Shown here: piece after piece, positions 17,081-25,321 of the stretch
Numbering within the stretch: position 1 is the first letter of the stretch
Layout of the letters: each line of letters opens with the position of its first letter
NCBI GenBank assembly: GCA_049601915.1
Contig: JBMYRB010000002.1
Location: 434,001-498,000, forward strand
Source: UBA8079 sp049601915
GTDB lineage: Bacteria > Pseudomonadota > Alphaproteobacteria > UBA6615
Reading direction: 5' to 3'
DNA: 64,000 bases
Translations under genes and position numbers: made by a program
Notes under the pieces: model-generated
Seen by the model: only the letters and a program-made list of their open reading frames with translations
Database searches by the model: none
Told to the model about the DNA's origin: nothing

Positions 17081-18007
17081 TTAGGTGAAGATCGCCATCA
17101 TCGCCGGGATCGTCAGGATCGCAATCAGGGTGTGGGTCGTGAGAATCGCGGCCATCAATTCGTGATTGCCCCCCATCTGGCGGGCCAGCACGTAGGACGA
17201 GGTCGATGTCGGCTGGCTGTGGAACAGTACGAGCATCGCCAGCACCGATACCTCGAGGCCGAGCAACATGCCCAGCCCCAGTGCTACCAGGGGGGTCGCC
17301 ACCAGGCGCATCAGGCTCGATATGAGTATCCCCGGCAGATGCGCACCTATCGAGACGAGGCGGAGACCCGAGCCTGCGGTCAGTAGCGCCAGCGGCACGC
17401 CGGCCCCCGCCAGCGTGGCGAGCGTGGAATCCGCGACCTGCGGGATCGGCGGATCGAGGAGATTGATCGCGATTCCCAGCGCGGTAGCGACAATGAAGGG
17501 GTTGGTAAGAAGGCGTTTGGTCAGCGCTCCCAGGTTGGCTTCACCCTGTGTGCCCCAGCGCGCGAGCACCAGCACGCTCAGGAAGTTGACGGTTACGGTG
17601 AAGAAAGCGACGGCGACGATAACCAGTGCCGCGCCGTCCGCCGGCAGCAATACCGGTGCAGTACCCAGGATGATGAAGAAGTTAGCCCGCACGGAACCCT
17701 GGAACACCGATGTGAAGCTGGCGTCGTGATCCACCAGAATACGCGACAACAGGGGGCGAAGAAGGATCAGTGCCGTGGCCACAATCAGGATCGCGCCGAT
17801 CAATGCGATGGCCATGCGCGCGAATGGCAGGCTGCCCAGATTGGCCTGGTAGAGGTCGTGAATTACCAGCGCCGGAATGGCCAGGTAGTAGGCGAGCTTC
17901 TCGATTGGCCGCCACATCGCGTCGTCGGGCAGCCAGAGCGCCTTGACGGCCCAACCGATGGCGATGAGCAGGAATACGGGCGCGAGCGCGAGAAATGTTG
18001 CAACCAT
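17081..18007 (-). CDS. AEC family (auxin efflux carrier-like/malonate) transporter
   Basis: 308 residues, about ten hydrophobic segments, starting VATFLALAPVFLLIAIGWAVK. The family carries a conserved central Asn/Pro-rich break (LLTNPFIVATALGIAINLLDPPIP, split ~163-186), seen here, as in MdcF-like malonate and other organic-acid carriers. Direction of transport is not deducible. It lies 40 bases after aapP and may be read through from the aap operon. Confidence 0.82.
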   Translation of the reverse strand: MVATFLALAPVFLLIAIGWAVKALWLPDDAMWRPIEKLAYYLAIPALVIHDLYQANLGSLPFARMAIALIGAILIVATALILLRPLLSRILVDHDASFTSVFQGSVRANFFIILGTAPVLLPADGAALVIVAVAFFTVTVNFLSVLVLARWGTQGEANLGALTKRLLTNPFIVATALGIAINLLDPPIPQVADSTLATLAGAGVPLALLTAGSGLRLVSIGAHLPGILISSLMRLVATPLVALGLGMLLGLEVSVLAMLVLFHSQPTSTSSYVLARQMGGNHELMAAILTTHTLIAILTIPAMMAIFT

Positions 18008-18047
18008 GGGAAGGCCGATGGTGTTCGGGCCGGGCCGAACGCGGTTG

Positions 18048-18815
18048 TCAGTGGCTCAGGATCTGGCTCAGGAAAAGTTTGGTCCGTTCCGACTGGGGAT
18101 TGTTGAAGAACTCGTCGGGGTTGTTCTGCTCCACGATCTGCCCTTCGTCCATGAAAATCACCCGGTCTGCGACCCGGGAGGCGAAGCCCATCTCATGGGT
18201 CACGACCAGCATGGTCATACCGGTGTCCGCAAGATCGACCATCACGTCGAGCACTTCCTTGATCATCTCCGGGTCCAGCGCGGAGGTCGGCTCATCGAAG
18301 AGCATGATCTTGGGCTTCATGCAGAGCGAACGCGCGATGGCAACACGCTGCTGCTGACCGCCCGAGAGCTGACCGGGGAACTTGTCGGCCTGCTCGGGGA
18401 TTTTCACCCGCTCGAGATATTCCATCGCCACCGCTTCGGCCTCGGCCTTCGGTGTCTTGCGGACCCAGATCGGCGCCAACGTGCAGTTTTCCAGCACCGT
18501 CAGGTGGGGAAACAGGTTGAACGACTGGAATACCATGCCGACTTCACGGCGTACCGCATCGATATTCTTGAGATCGTTGGTCAGGCGGGTGCCGTCGACC
18601 ACGATGGAGCCTTCCTGATGTTCTTCAAGCCGGTTGATGCAACGGATCAGGGTGGACTTGCCGCTGCCTGACGGACCGCAGATCACAATGCGTTCGCGCT
18701 CGGCGACGCTCAGGTTGATATCGCGCAGCACATGGAACGATCCGTACCATTTGTTGAGCCCGTCGATTTCGATGGTGGCGCCGTCGGCGGATGCTTGAGC
18801 TTCGGTTGTGGACAT
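18048..18815 (-). CDS. aapP: General L-amino acid ABC transporter ATP-binding protein
   Basis: 255 residues. Walker A GPSGSGKST (~46-54), Q-loop in GMVFQSFNLFPHLT, signature LSGGQQQRVA (~147-156), Walker B IMLFDEPTSALDPE (~168-181), switch His in VVTHEMGF. The compact length without a TOBE domain is typical of polar amino-acid importers (GlnQ/HisP/AapP). Fourth gene of aapJQMP; energises import at the inner membrane. Confidence 0.92.
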   Translation of the reverse strand: MSTTEAQASADGATIEIDGLNKWYGSFHVLRDINLSVAERERIVICGPSGSGKSTLIRCINRLEEHQEGSIVVDGTRLTNDLKNIDAVRREVGMVFQSFNLFPHLTVLENCTLAPIWVRKTPKAEAEAVAMEYLERVKIPEQADKFPGQLSGGQQQRVAIARSLCMKPKIMLFDEPTSALDPEMIKEVLDVMVDLADTGMTMLVVTHEMGFASRVADRVIFMDEGQIVEQNNPDEFFNNPQSERTKLFLSQILSH

Positions 18816-18827
18816 ATCGTCCTCCGG

Positions 18828-19940
18828 TCAGCGTTTGTCAGTGTCGAGCCGCCGTTCCAGGCGGATCGAGTATCGCGATATCGAAAAACAGATCACGAAG
18901 AAGAACAGGGCGGCGAGCAAAAAGGTTTCGTGATCGACCTTGCCGATCCAGTCCGGGTTGGTCTGCAACAGGCGTGCCTGGCCGAGAATATCGAACAGGC
19001 CGATGATGATGACGAGCGTCGTGTCCTTGAACAGGCCAATGAAGGTGTTGACGATACCCGGGATCGAGATTTTCAGTGCCTGGGGCAGGATGATCAGCCG
19101 CATCGATTGCCAGTACCCGAGACCCATGGCTTGCGCCGCCTCATACTGGCCCTTGGGGATCGCCTGGAGGCCGCCACGGATCACCTCGGCCATGTAGGCC
19201 GATGCGAACAACGTGATCATGATCATCACGCGGACGAGCTGGTCGAGCGACACCTCCGGCGGCAAGAATAGCTGCAGGATCACGATGGCGACGAACAACA
19301 GGGTGATGAGGGGCACGCCACGGATGAATTCTATGAATCCGACAGATAAATAGCGAACGATCGGAAGCTTTGACCGGCGGCCGAGTGCCAGCATGACGCC
19401 GATGGGCAGGGACAGAACGATCCCCGCGAGGCCGGCCACCAGATTGAGCATGAAGCCGCCAAATTTGTCGGTGGTCACGCCTTCGAGCCCGAAGCCGCCC
19501 ACCAGCAGGATCGCGGCGATGATCGGATAGGCCAACGAGAACCAGCGCCCGTAGCGCACATACGGAAGTCCGTCGAACAAAATGAACGCGAGTGCCGGAA
19601 ACAGCAGGGCGATGCTGAGATTGACGCGCCAATAGGATTCTTGCGGATAGAAGCCATACAGGAACTGGTCGATGCGCTGGTCGAGCCATGCCCAGCAAGC
19701 GCCCTGGGCGGTACATTCGCTGCCGGTAGCACCGGTGAAGTCCGCCGAGAAAAACGCCCAGTCGACCAGCGGCGGCAGCGTCCAGTAGAGCAGCAGCAGC
19801 GACAGCAGCGTGAGCAGGATGTTGATTGGGCCGCCAAACAGATTCGCGCGTACCCAGCCGATCACGCCGACCGTTGACGTCGGGGGCGGACGCTCATCAA
19901 GCATTTCCGAATGGTTTCGATGGAAGGCTTGTTCGCTCAT
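18828..19940 (-). CDS. aapM: General L-amino acid ABC transporter permease AapM
   Basis: 370 residues. A long N-terminal extension with four or so membrane segments precedes the conserved HisMQ-type permease core (~175-365). The EAA loop is QYEAAQAMGLGYWQSMRLIILPQALKIS (split ~277-304). This extended form is characteristic of AapM rather than short GlnP-like permeases. The gene starts inside the end of aapQ (4-base ATGA overlap), so the two membrane subunits are translationally coupled. Confidence 0.92.
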   Translation of the reverse strand: MSEQAFHRNHSEMLDERPPPTSTVGVIGWVRANLFGGPINILLTLLSLLLLYWTLPPLVDWAFFSADFTGATGSECTAQGACWAWLDQRIDQFLYGFYPQESYWRVNLSIALLFPALAFILFDGLPYVRYGRWFSLAYPIIAAILLVGGFGLEGVTTDKFGGFMLNLVAGLAGIVLSLPIGVMLALGRRSKLPIVRYLSVGFIEFIRGVPLITLLFVAIVILQLFLPPEVSLDQLVRVMIMITLFASAYMAEVIRGGLQAIPKGQYEAAQAMGLGYWQSMRLIILPQALKISIPGIVNTFIGLFKDTTLVIIIGLFDILGQARLLQTNPDWIGKVDHETFLLAALFFFVICFSISRYSIRLERRLDTDKR

Positions 19941-21127
19941 CGTTCCACCAGCGCGATGTGTTTATTGTACCAGTTCATGAAGGCCGATGTGAGCAGACTG
20001 ATCGTCAGATAGAAGGCCATGAAGATCGAGATCACCTCGAGTGCCTGGCCGCTCTGGTTCAGGACGGTGTCGCCAATCGAGACGATGTCCTGGTAGCCGA
20101 TTGCCACCGCCAGAGAGGAGTTCTTGGTCAGGTTCAGATACTGGCTCGTCAGCGGCGGGATGATCACCCGCAGTGCCTGCGGCAGGACGATCTTGCGAGT
20201 CGTCAGGCCGGGGCGCAGGCCGAGCGCGTGCGCGGCCTCGGTCTGTCCCTTGGAGACCGACAGGATTCCCGCGCGCACAATCTCTGAAATGAACGCGCCG
20301 GTGTAGGTCGCGAGTGCGAGCCAAAGGGCTACAAGTTCAGGCGTTATGGTGAGGCCGCCGCGCAAGCGGCCGAACCGGTTTGCGACGGGAAAGTTCCAGT
20401 CTAGGGGCTGCCCGGCGGCGAAGAAGACGACAATCGGCAGTCCGAAGATGAGCGCCAGTCCCGCCGATGCGACCGGGAAGGTTTGGCCTGTTTCTTCCTG
20501 TCGCGCGCGCGCCCAGCGCGCCATCGCGAACGTGCCGATTAATCCGACGGCGATTGCCATGAGCACGTATCCCCACCCTTCAAGAAAGATCGGTGCGGGG
20601 GTGGAAATACCACTGTTGTTCAGGAATATGGAATCACCGATATGCAGGCTGTCTCTGACCTTTGGCAGGGCGAGAAGGATGACCCACCAGAAAATTATCT
20701 GCAGCAGGACCGGAACATTGCGGGTGAATTCGACATAGACCGTAATGAGGCGGCTGATCAGGAAATTGTTCGACAGGCGCAGGACGCCGGCAGTGAAGCC
20801 GATGATCGTTGCCGTGACGATGCCGAGTGCGGCGACAAGGATGGTGTTGAGCCCACCCACGACGATCGCGCGGCCATAGGTCGAGGTCGATGCGTACTCG
20901 ATAAGTCGCTGGTTGATGTCGAACGACGCCGTGTCGTCGAGAAAACCGTAACCGGCGGCGAGGCCGGCGCTCTGCAGATTGGCAATCGTGTTCGAGACGA
21001 TGAACGCGATGAATAGGAGAAGTCCGAGAGCGAGCGCCAGTTGCAGGATGATGCCGCGCGCATACTCGTCGCGCCAAAGGCGGCTGATGCCCGTCGATTC
21101 GTCGGCGGTGGCCGAAGTCTGGGTCAT
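19937..21127 (-). CDS. aapQ: General L-amino acid ABC transporter permease AapQ
   Basis: 396 residues. N-terminal membrane region followed by an AapQ-specific periplasmic/hydrophilic insert, then the permease core ending with the EAA loop in QTEAAHALGLRPGLTTRKIVLPQALR (split ~305-330). The length is as in AapQ (about 400). Pairs with AapM. It begins 79 bases after aapJ, behind a strong intercistronic hairpin. Confidence 0.92.
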   Translation of the reverse strand: MTQTSATADESTGISRLWRDEYARGIILQLALALGLLLFIAFIVSNTIANLQSAGLAAGYGFLDDTASFDINQRLIEYASTSTYGRAIVVGGLNTILVAALGIVTATIIGFTAGVLRLSNNFLISRLITVYVEFTRNVPVLLQIIFWWVILLALPKVRDSLHIGDSIFLNNSGISTPAPIFLEGWGYVLMAIAVGLIGTFAMARWARARQEETGQTFPVASAGLALIFGLPIVVFFAAGQPLDWNFPVANRFGRLRGGLTITPELVALWLALATYTGAFISEIVRAGILSVSKGQTEAAHALGLRPGLTTRKIVLPQALRVIIPPLTSQYLNLTKNSSLAVAIGYQDIVSIGDTVLNQSGQALEVISIFMAFYLTISLLTSAFMNWYNKHIALVER

Positions 21128-21161
21128 GTTCGGAATGTCAGAGGACTGTTTGCGAAATTAG

Positions 21162-21189
21162 GACCGCCCGGCGATTGCGCCGGGCGGTC
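21162..21189 (-). other. Intercistronic hairpin between aapJ and aapQ
   Basis: Perfect 12-bp GC-rich stem (21162-21173 with 21178-21189), loop of four bases. On the coding strand it is followed by CTAATTTCGC, not a T-run, so it is a likely mRNA stabiliser or attenuator favouring aapJ over aapQMP. The same placement occurs at 9461 in the other ABC operon. Confidence 0.75.
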
Positions 21190-21205
21190 TCTACTTCAAA
21201 CCTGG

Positions 21206-22237
21206 TTAGCGGATGGGCGGCGAGTAGAGGATGCCGCCGTTGGTCCACAGGGCATTTATGCCTCGTGCGAGCCCGAGTGCCGTGTTCGGCCCAAGATACT
21301 CTTCGAATATCTCACCATAGTTGCCGCCCGCGGCGATCGCGTTGACGGCCCAGTCTTTGCTGAGGCCGAGCATCTCACCCGTGGAGCCCTCGGCGCCGAG
21401 CATCCGGTTAATCTCCGGATTGTCGGTGCCCTTCGCCAGCTCGGCGACATTCGCCTTGGTGACGCCAAGTTCCTCGGCGGAAATCAGCGCGTTCAGCGTC
21501 CAGCGTGCAATGTCGGCCCACTGGTCGTCGCCCTGGCGGACTAGCGGCCCGAGCGGTTCCTTGGAGATGATCTCAGGGAAGACCATGTGGTTCTGCGCGT
21601 CATCAAACGTTGCCTTCGTCGCGGCGAGGCCCGATGCGTCTGTCGTGTAGACATCGCAACGCTCCGCTAAATAGGCGGCACGCGCCTCGGCGTTCGTCTC
21701 GATCGGCACCGGCTCATACTTGATGCTGTTGTCGCGTGCGAAATCGGCGAGGTTCAGCTCGGTCGTCGTACCGGTCTGGATGCAGATCGAGGCGCCGTCA
21801 AGTTCCGTGGCGCTCTTGATGCCGAGTGCCGTGCGGCCGATGAAGCCCTGGCCGTCATAGTAGTTCACGCCGACGAAGGTGAAGCCCAGATCGACGTCAC
21901 GCGACAGCGTCCAGGTCGTGTTGCGCGACAGCACGTCGATTTCACCCGAGGCGAGCGCAGGGAAGCGCTGCTTGCCGGTCAGGCTGACATATTTGACTTT
22001 GCTGGGGTCGCCGAGCACCGCGCCCGCGAGCGCCTTGCAGTAGGCGACGTCGAAGCCCTGCCAGTTACCCTTGTCGTCGGTGAAGGCAAAACCGGGAAGG
22101 CCGGTATTCATGCCGCAGTTCAGAACGCCCGCTGCGCGGACGTCTTCGAGTGTGCCGGCATATGCCGTGTTCGCATTGCTGCCAATCGCCATGAGGCCGG
22201 CGACGGCGACAACGCCTGTCAGTAGTTTTATTTTCAT
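21206..22237 (-). CDS. aapJ: General L-amino acid ABC transporter binding protein
   Basis: 343 residues from ATG 22237, which has AGGAGA upstream and begins MKIKLLTGVVAVAGLM, a signal peptide cleaved after TAYA-G. Upstream in-frame codons lack a ribosome site. Mature segments such as VRAAGVLNCGMNTGLPGFAFTDDKGNWQGFDVAYCKALAGAV (split ~31-72), SLTGKQRFPALASGEIDVLSRNTTWTLSRD and ISKEPLGPLVRQGDDQW match AapJ family 3 binding proteins. It delivers a broad set of L-amino acids to AapQMP. Confidence 0.93.
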   Translation of the reverse strand: MKIKLLTGVVAVAGLMAIGSNANTAYAGTLEDVRAAGVLNCGMNTGLPGFAFTDDKGNWQGFDVAYCKALAGAVLGDPSKVKYVSLTGKQRFPALASGEIDVLSRNTTWTLSRDVDLGFTFVGVNYYDGQGFIGRTALGIKSATELDGASICIQTGTTTELNLADFARDNSIKYEPVPIETNAEARAAYLAERCDVYTTDASGLAATKATFDDAQNHMVFPEIISKEPLGPLVRQGDDQWADIARWTLNALISAEELGVTKANVAELAKGTDNPEINRMLGAEGSTGEMLGLSKDWAVNAIAAGGNYGEIFEEYLGPNTALGLARGINALWTNGGILYSPPIR

Positions 22238-22383
22238 CTTGATTCTCCTAGTTGAATGTCCGTGTAAGGATTTCCCCCCGCAAGGCGGTTCCTTCTTTTT
22301 TCGTTGTCCTGATCTTGCCTTTATCGGAAGCCCTGCGACAACAGGGTTATCAAAAAATTGATCTCGTCCATTAGTCGGATGCA

Positions 22384-23246
22384 TTGTTCCGCAATGGTTT
22401 TTTATCTAGATTTTTGGGGCGTTGGTCCGCTCGGCGCATCCGTGCGTACGTTTTCTGCATTGGATTGACCGCTTGTGCGGCATCCCCGCAGAAACCAGCA
22501 CGCGTGCCGGCGAACGACGCCGAACCTGTCACGATAGTTGCGTTCGGCGACATGCCGTATCGCGCTGTGGATTTTCCGGCCTTTGAGCAATTACTGCGCC
22601 GCATCAGCACCGAGGCGCCCGATGTCACCATCCATGTTGGCGACATCAAAGGGGGTGGGCCGTGTGACGAGGCGATTTACCTGCGCCAGCGCGACTATAT
22701 GAACAGTGTGGCGGGTCCGCTGATCTATACCCCCGGAGACAATGAGTGGGCCGACTGCCACCGACCTGGATGGGGCGACTAACGACCCGCGTGAACGTCT
22801 GTCGGTCCTGCGCGAACTGTTCTTTGCAACGCCGTCGAGCCTGGGGCGTGATCCGATCACGCTCGAGCGCCAGTCGGACACGACCCCGGCCCACGAGACC
22901 ATGGCCGATAATGCGCGCTGGCGCGTTGGTGATGTGTTGTTCGGGACGACTCACGTGGTCGGATCGAATAACGGGCGCCGGTCTGGGGATGCCGCTGCGA
23001 TTGCGGAATATAAACAGCGCGACGCGGCCAACATCGAATGGATTGATGAACTTTTCGAAACCGCGCGGGCCACGCGAGCCAGCGCGGTGGTGCTGGCGTT
23101 TCAGGCCGACCCCTATCAACTCTGCGGGTTGGGCGGGGGCTTTCTTACAACCCTGGCCGCCATAACCCGGCGCGCTTGATATTCGCGCGGTTCGGATACG
23201 GATCAACCCGGGTGCGGCGAAGTTGTTCGACGTCGAGGTTTTCTAG
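22384..23246 (+). pseudogene. Calcineurin-like metallophosphoesterase lipoprotein, frameshifted and internally deleted
   Basis: Frame one (TTG 22384 to TAA 22782) gives a lipobox-like GLTACAAS signal, then the phosphoesterase opening IVAFGDMPYR and VTIHVGDIKGG with metal ligands, and TPGDNEWADCHRPG. Near 22770 the homology moves to another frame: DGATNDPRERLSVLRELFF, WRVGDVLFGTTHVVGSNN and VVLAFQADPY, ending 23179. A third-frame tail DIRAVRIRINPGAAKLFDVEVF ends at TAG 23246 and matches the usual C terminus, with roughly 35-40 residues missing before it. At least two indels, so no full product is possible. It is divergent from aapJ. Confidence 0.75.
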
Positions 23247-23258
23247 TCGGGCTTGGGA

Positions 23259-24236
23259 CTAGTTGACCCGGGGCTTTTTGAGAAAGTTCGACCGTGCCGC
23301 ACTTTCGACATTGACCGAGACGACCTGGCTGTCCCGGTGCAGGGTGAGCGGCACCATCACGCCGGCGTCACCCAGCGACCAAATCTTGCGGAACAGGGTC
23401 GAGAGCCCCGAGATATCCTCGCCGTCGACACCCAGCACCATATCACCCGGCTCGACCCCGGCGCGCATGGCGGGCCCGCCTTCGGCGATTCCGGCGACGA
23501 CCAGATGGTTCTCGGCCTCCGCCGTCGTCATTCCCAGCCAGGGCCGCGCGGCCCGGCGTCGGCCGCCATGCTCAATAATCTCGCGGAGGATCGGCTTCAG
23601 CAGGTCGATGGGCACGATCATGTTTCCATCGATCTCGTCGTCGTCGCCGGCGGCCTGCTGGATATAGAGTGACCCGATCCCGGAGAGATGGCCCGCCTGA
23701 TTGATCACGGCCGCCCCGCTCCAGCGCGGATGCGCGGGCACCGTAAAAATGGCGCTGTCGAGCACATACTCCCAGGACCCGGCGAATTCGCGGACCGAAA
23801 TCACCCGCGTATTGATGGCGGCCTCGCGTCCGCCCTGTCCGGCCACGATCAGCGAGTCGCCGGTGGAGATCTCGGTGGCATCGCCCAGCGGCATCGCCGG
23901 CAGATTCAGCACGCCCAGCGCCTGCACGAGGCCGAAACCGGTTTCCTGATCATAGCCGACGACGTGGGCGGCATGGGCGCCGCCATGATTGTCGATCAAC
24001 CAGACATCCTCGGCTTCCGTGACCAGATACCCGATGGTCAAGACCATGCCGTCATCGCTAATGACAACGCCCTGGCCTTCCCGCTCGGTTCCGAGGATCG
24101 GCGCCGTAAACGCGTCGTCGGGCACGCGCGACTGTAGTGCCACGACCGATGAGAGCGTGCGCTCCAGGTCGAAGGACACTTCGTCGGGTTTCGGATGTCG
24201 TCCGAGGTTCAGGTTCCAAGGGTGCGATTCACTCAC
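23259..24236 (-). CDS. S1C (HtrA-like) serine protease homologue with PDZ domain, catalytic triad incomplete
   Basis: 325 residues: trypsin-like domain (~25-200) and C-terminal PDZ (~225-315, starting RPWLGMTTAE). In the HtrA fold the His normally lies in a TNNHVV-like segment; here the position reads VLTIGYLVTE with Tyr. The Asp position (usually DLAVL) reads ETGFGLVQ. A Ser is kept in HPRWSGAAVI. Two of three triad residues are thus missing and it is probably a non-proteolytic binding or sensing protein. No signal peptide is evident, so it may be cytoplasmic. It converges with the broken phosphoesterase gene. Confidence 0.75.
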   Translation of the reverse strand: MSESHPWNLNLGRHPKPDEVSFDLERTLSSVVALQSRVPDDAFTAPILGTEREGQGVVISDDGMVLTIGYLVTEAEDVWLIDNHGGAHAAHVVGYDQETGFGLVQALGVLNLPAMPLGDATEISTGDSLIVAGQGGREAAINTRVISVREFAGSWEYVLDSAIFTVPAHPRWSGAAVINQAGHLSGIGSLYIQQAAGDDDEIDGNMIVPIDLLKPILREIIEHGGRRRAARPWLGMTTAEAENHLVVAGIAEGGPAMRAGVEPGDMVLGVDGEDISGLSTLFRKIWSLGDAGVMVPLTLHRDSQVVSVNVESAARSNFLKKPRVN

Positions 24237-24374
24237 GCCTTGCGCTCCGGTTGCTGGTGCTTACGCGACATAGCGCATGAGCCGATGGGTGGTGTTAGTG
24301 ACCTTCGGCCCCCACAGTCAAGTATCGGAGGTCGGTCGCCGATTCGGAATATCGCGCTTTTCCCACACGCGACC

Positions 24375-24380
24375 TATAAT
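24375..24380 (+). promoter_or_regulatory. Consensus -10 box upstream of the peroxidase-related gene
   Basis: TATAAT at 24375-24380, 37 bases before the start codon. The -35 region at proper distance is weak (TCGCGC-like), so another sigma factor or an activator may be needed. Confidence 0.35.
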
Positions 24381-24417
24381 CGGTCGCTCCACATTTCGTT
24401 CATGATAGATTCCCTAA

Positions 24418-24999
24418 ATGACCGCTCAGCCCGATCATATTCACGCCATCGACCTGCGGATTCCCGGCGCCGAGGAACTGGACGAGGATCTGCGGAAATA
24501 TTTCGCCGTTTGCCAGGACAAGCTCGGCATGGTGCCGAATGTGTTGCAGAGTTATGCGGTGGTGCCCGAGCGTCTGCGTGCCTTCATCGCCATGTATAAC
24601 GAGTTGATGCTTTCGGAAATGGGCCTCAGCAGGCTCGAGCGCGAGATGATCGCGACCGTCGTCTCGTCGGAGAACAAATGCTTCTACTGCGTGGTGGCCC
24701 ATGGTGCCGGCGTGCGCGAGCTGTCGGGCGATCCCGCGCTGGGAGAGCTGATGGCCATCAATTACCGTGCGGCGGACATCTCCGGTCGTCAGCGCGCGAT
24801 GCTGGATTTCGCGGTGAAGATGACCCGCGCTCCCGCCGAGGTGGAGGAAGCCGATCGTCAGGCCTTGCGCGATGCAGGTTTCGACGAGCGCGATATCCTC
24901 GATATCGCCAACATTGCGGCCTTCTTCAACATGACCAACCGGGTCTCGACGGCGCTGGACCGGATGCCCAACCCGGAATATCACGCCAAGGCGCGCTGA
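24418..24999 (+). CDS. Peroxidase-related enzyme (AhpD/carboxymuconolactone decarboxylase-like)
   Basis: 193 residues. The CMD/AhpD core has the redox motif KCFYCVVAHG (C-x2-C plus His, ~87-96), with LSRLEREMIATVVSSEN before it and DERDILDIANIAAFFNMTNRVS (split ~156-177) after it; these match the uncharacterised peroxidase-related subgroup. The two Cys and nearby His could reduce peroxides with a dithiol partner. Start ATG at 24418 gives MTAQPDHIHAIDLR. Divergent from the S1C homologue with about 180 bases between. Confidence 0.85.
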   Translation: MTAQPDHIHAIDLRIPGAEELDEDLRKYFAVCQDKLGMVPNVLQSYAVVPERLRAFIAMYNELMLSEMGLSRLEREMIATVVSSENKCFYCVVAHGAGVRELSGDPALGELMAINYRAADISGRQRAMLDFAVKMTRAPAEVEEADRQALRDAGFDERDILDIANIAAFFNMTNRVSTALDRMPNPEYHAKAR

Positions 25000-25015
25000 A
25001 TACCCACTCAGGCCG

Positions 25016-25044
25016 TTGACATGGTGCTGCCGCGCGGCTAGTTT
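25016..25044 (+). promoter_or_regulatory. Sigma70-type promoter of rpmJ
   Basis: Consensus -35 TTGACA (25016-25021), 17-base spacer, -10 TAGTTT (25039-25044). Predicted start about 25051, 45 bases before the ATG. Confidence 0.6.
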
Positions 25045-25095
25045 CCGCGCGTTTCCGCTATCTGGGGCGGGATTTTTATATTTGGGAGCGGTCAG

Positions 25096-25221
25096 ATGAA
25101 GGTCGCAAGTTCGCTGAAGACACTCAAGAAGCGCGGTCGCGGCTGCCAGGTCGTACGCCGGCGTGGACGCATCTACGTGATCAACAAGCGTAACCCCCGC
25201 TTCAAGGCGCGTCAGGGCTGA
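25096..25221 (+). CDS. rpmJ: 50S ribosomal protein L36
   Basis: 41 residues: MKVASSLKTLKKRG at the start and YVINKRNPRFKARQG at the end. It is the zinc-independent (C-minus, YkgO-like) form: only one Cys, where zinc-binding L36 has three Cys and a His. Rich in Lys/Arg for rRNA contact in the large subunit. It is a single-gene unit with its own promoter and terminator. Confidence 0.95.
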   Translation: MKVASSLKTLKKRGRGCQVVRRRGRIYVINKRNPRFKARQG

Positions 25222-25251
25222 GCGCGCACGCGAAATGAAGTGATGAGAAAG

Positions 25252-25274
25252 CCGCGCGTTTTGCGCGGTTTTTT
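25252..25274 (+). terminator. Rho-independent terminator of rpmJ
   Basis: Stem CCGCGC / GCGCGG (25252-25257 with 25263-25268), loop GTTTT, then six T residues. Confidence 0.88.
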
Positions 25275-25321
25275 GTTGCCCGCCGCCCGCTATACTCCGG
25301 TCAGCGTTTTGGAGATGCCCC

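Noticed and set aside
22238..22384. 49-residue extension of AapJ
   Set aside because: The ATG at 22237 has AGGAGA and a proper signal peptide; the extension would bury the signal.
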